NCBI GenBank assembly: GCA_963975135.1
Contig: CAXBGQ010000207.1
Coordinates: 1-5,656 of the forward strand
Source: Alterinioella sp963975135
GTDB taxonomy: Bacteria > Pseudomonadota > Alphaproteobacteria > Rhodobacterales > Rhodobacteraceae
DNA: 5,656 bases
Direction of reading: 5' to 3'
Part shown: positions 4,173 through 5,656 of the stretch, in pieces
Numbering within the stretch: position 1 is the first letter of the stretch
Layout: each line of letters begins with the position of its first letter
Translations under genes and position numbers: made by a program
The notes under the pieces: model-generated
The model's input: the letters and a program-made list of their open reading frames with translations, nothing else
Database searches by the model: none
What the model was told of the DNA's origin: nothing

Positions 4173-5471
4173 ATGAATGACAGAACCGAAGTGAGCAAAT
4201 CCACCGCAACCAGGGTCCTTCCTGTTGCCCATGACGAACGGCAAGGCCGGTTCAACATCTGGAAATATTTCCTTGGCGGGTTTCTGACCCGGTCCATCAC
4301 ACGCGGCACCTTGATCCTGACCTTCCCGGATGGATCGCGGCACCGCTTTGGCAGCGGCGAGCCGCAGATTGCGGCCACGATCACGCGCGCGCAAACCCTG
4401 CGCCGCATCACGTTGAACCCCGATCTGGCCGTTGGAGAAGCTTTCATGGATGGCGGCCTGCGCGTCGATAGCGGCGATATATACGGGTTTCTTGACCTTG
4501 TTATGGGCAACCTCGGCGCTACGGCAAAGTCTCCGGTGCGCCGGTTTTGGCTTGCCTGTCGGCGCCTGATCCGGCCCCTGCACCTCTTTAATCCCGCCAG
4601 CCGGTCGCGCGCCAACGTGGCGCATCACTACGATCTGACGGACCACCTGTATGAACAGTTTCTGGATGCCGACAGGCAATATTCCTGCGCCTATTTCGCC
4701 GCACCCGATGACACGCTGGAACAGGCGCAGGCTCAAAAGAAGCGCCATATCGCGGCCAAGCTGCTGCTCAGCCCCGGCCAGCGGGTTCTCGATATCGGGT
4801 CGGGATGGGGCGGTCTGGCGCGGTATCTGTCGCGCGAGGCCGATGTTTCCGTCACCGGTCTGACATTGTCCGAGGAACAGCTGTCCTATGCCAATGCCCA
4901 AACCGCGCAGACCGGGTTGGAGCAGCGGGTGGCGTTTCACCTGCGCGATTACCGGCACGAGACGGGGCGCTATGACCGGATCGTTTCGGTGGGCATGTTC
5001 GAACATGTAGGCACGCCGCATTACCGCAGCTATTTCGACAGCGTCGCGAACCGGCTGACCGATGACGGCGTCGCGGTGATCCATACCATCGGGTCCAGCG
5101 GACCGCCGGGGGCCCCCTCCTCGTGGATCAAGAAATATATCTTTCCCGGTGGCTATGTCCCCGCCATGTCCGAGGTTCTGCCCGCAATTGAGAAAAGCGG
5201 GCTGATCGTGACCGATATTGAAGTGTTGCGTCTGCATTACGCCGAAACTCTGCGCATCTGGCGGCAGCGATTCCTGGCCAACCGGGCCAAAGTTGCGGGC
5301 GTTTACGACGACCGGTTCTGCCGGATGTGGGAGTTTTATCTGGCCGCGTGCGAGGCGGCGTTTCGCCATGGCGGTCTGGTGGTGTTCCAGTTTCAGCTTG
5401 CGAAACGCAACGTCACCGTTCCGGTTACGCGCGACTATATTGCCCAGGGAGATCCACGCGCCCGATATTGA
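4173..5471 (+). CDS. cfa: Cyclopropane-fatty-acyl-phospholipid synthase-like SAM methyltransferase
   Basis: This 432-residue enzyme of the CFA synthase family transfers a methylene group from S-adenosylmethionine to cis double bonds of membrane phospholipid acyl chains. The N-terminal region (about 30-120) is the lipid-associated domain and the catalytic Rossmann domain follows. The family signature NVAHHYDLTDHLYEQFLD starts at residue 148. SAM motif I is VLDIGSGWGG (205-214), with Ser210 where many homologues have Cys. Residues matching E. coli active-site positions are present: C172 (YSCAYF), E277 (FEHVG), H304 (IHTIG), Y356 (LHYAETLRIW) and C393 (ACEAAFR). The start has GGGGGA 6 nt upstream. 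The gene is about 50 residues longer than E. coli Cfa. It follows its own ECF-like promoter P2, which fits an envelope-stress role. In Rhodobacter sphaeroides a cfa gene is likewise controlled by an ECF sigma factor, RpoE. A related unsaturated-fatty-acid methyltransferase activity cannot be excluded. Confidence 0.92.
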   Translation: MNDRTEVSKSTATRVLPVAHDERQGRFNIWKYFLGGFLTRSITRGTLILTFPDGSRHRFGSGEPQIAATITRAQTLRRITLNPDLAVGEAFMDGGLRVDSGDIYGFLDLVMGNLGATAKSPVRRFWLACRRLIRPLHLFNPASRSRANVAHHYDLTDHLYEQFLDADRQYSCAYFAAPDDTLEQAQAQKKRHIAAKLLLSPGQRVLDIGSGWGGLARYLSREADVSVTGLTLSEEQLSYANAQTAQTGLEQRVAFHLRDYRHETGRYDRIVSVGMFEHVGTPHYRSYFDSVANRLTDDGVAVIHTIGSSGPPGAPSSWIKKYIFPGGYVPAMSEVLPAIEKSGLIVTDIEVLRLHYAETLRIWRQRFLANRAKVAGVYDDRFCRMWEFYLAACEAAFRHGGLVVFQFQLAKRNVTVPVTRDYIAQGDPRARY

Positions 5472-5512
5472 CAAAGCCCCCGTGGCGGGAGCAGGTCACG
5501 AAGGTCACGGAT

Positions 5513-5571
5513 GCGCTTTGCCAGGGTACCACCGCGCCCTCGGCGGGGATGGGCACCGGCTGGCAAGGCGC
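5513..5571 (+). terminator. Stem-loop downstream of the CFA synthase gene
   Basis: Bases 5513-5524 (GCGCTTTGCCAG) pair with 5560-5571 over 12 bp with one G-U pair. GGT (5525-5527) and ACC (5555-5557) extend the stem after a 2-nt bulge, and CCGC/GCGG (5532-5535 and 5543-5546) can form the apex. No U-tract follows. It may end or stabilise the cfa transcript, or be a palindromic intergenic repeat. It sits 24 nt before the predicted next start codon. Confidence 0.45.
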
Positions 5572-5594
5572 GACGACAAGGAACGGGGCCCGAA

Positions 5595-5656
5595 GTGAGC
5601 GTTAAACGTCTGACCATCGACGGATTATCGGGCGGCTTGATCCTGATCGCGATTGT
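5595..5656 (+). CDS. Start of an unidentified gene, truncated by the window edge
   Basis: From a GTG at 5595 the frame runs open to the window end and reads MSVKRLTIDGLSGGLILIAI, a polar start followed by a hydrophobic stretch that could be a membrane segment. GGGG at 5585-5588, 6 nt upstream, could be the ribosome binding site. The same frame is open from an ATG at 5511, but that extension is Pro/Arg-rich and falls on a stem-loop, so the GTG is preferred. About 20 residues are visible, too few to name a function. With the same orientation as cfa and a gap of about 120 bp, it may be in the same transcription unit. Confidence 0.45.
   Translation, partial: MSVKRLTIDGLSGGLILIAI

Noticed and set aside
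5404..5428. Near-match to the ECF motif on the minus strand (GTAAC-N16-CGTT)
   Set aside because: It lies inside the cfa coding sequence, differs in the -10 element and has no gene start downstream on that strand.
3804..5474. Long open frame of 556 codons on the minus strand opposite the CFA synthase
   Set aside because: It is antisense to a clearly conserved enzyme, its translation is low-complexity with no recognisable domain, and it is a GC-rich shadow frame.
5511..5594. Upstream extension of the last gene to the ATG at 5511
   Set aside because: The extension is Pro/Arg-rich and coincides with a strong stem-loop; the GTG at 5595 begins a more protein-like sequence.

Overview
The window looks like a chromosomal segment of a GC-rich alphaproteobacterium, most likely of the Rhodobacteraceae/Roseobacter group. 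That assignment rests on codon use, on the character of the CtaB, CFA-synthase and ECF sigma proteins, and on the style of the intergenic palindromes. It is an inference from reading the sequence, not a database match. I see no rRNA, tRNA, CRISPR array, insertion sequence or phage gene.

Layout. Bases 1-516 (+) are the 3' part of a Met-rich cupredoxin (type 1 copper) protein. After a perfect 13-bp hairpin comes ctaB (614-1540, +), heme O synthase. A long interrupted palindrome (1537-1654) separates these genes from a minus-strand cluster that converges on them. In transcription order that cluster is a 103-residue protein with only a sigma-70 region-4-like helix-turn-helix (3635-3324), a 10-TM DMT/EamA transporter (3271-2369), and an ECF sigma factor with a six-cysteine C-terminal tail (2299-1685). 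Divergent from it, on the plus strand, are a 48-codon membrane-anchored small ORF with a CC-x3-C tail (3844-3990) and a cyclopropane-fatty-acyl-phospholipid synthase-like methyltransferase (4173-5471). A hairpin-rich gap then leads to the start of another plus-strand gene at the right edge (from about 5595).

The most interesting signal is regulatory. The same bipartite motif, GTAAC-N16-CGTC, occurs three times within about 460 bp. Each copy is intergenic, points at a gene start, and has an identical 16-bp spacer: P3 (minus strand) ahead of the HTH gene and its cluster, P1 ahead of the small ORF, and P2 ahead of the CFA synthase. This is the architecture of an ECF sigma-factor promoter. An ECF sigma gene sits at the end of the cluster that P3 would drive. 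Two A7 tracts spaced exactly 10 bp apart lie midway between the divergent promoters P3 and P1.

Working model (inference): the Cys-tailed ECF sigma factor controls its own cluster, the small membrane protein and the lipid-modifying CFA synthase, in response to a metal or redox cue. Three products of this putative regulon (sigma, HTH protein, small membrane protein) carry closely spaced cysteines. The neighbouring copper-related genes (cupredoxin, ctaB) make copper a reasonable first candidate signal. There is no recognisable anti-sigma gene in the window, so direct sensing by the sigma tail, or by the Cys-bearing small proteins, is plausible but unproven.
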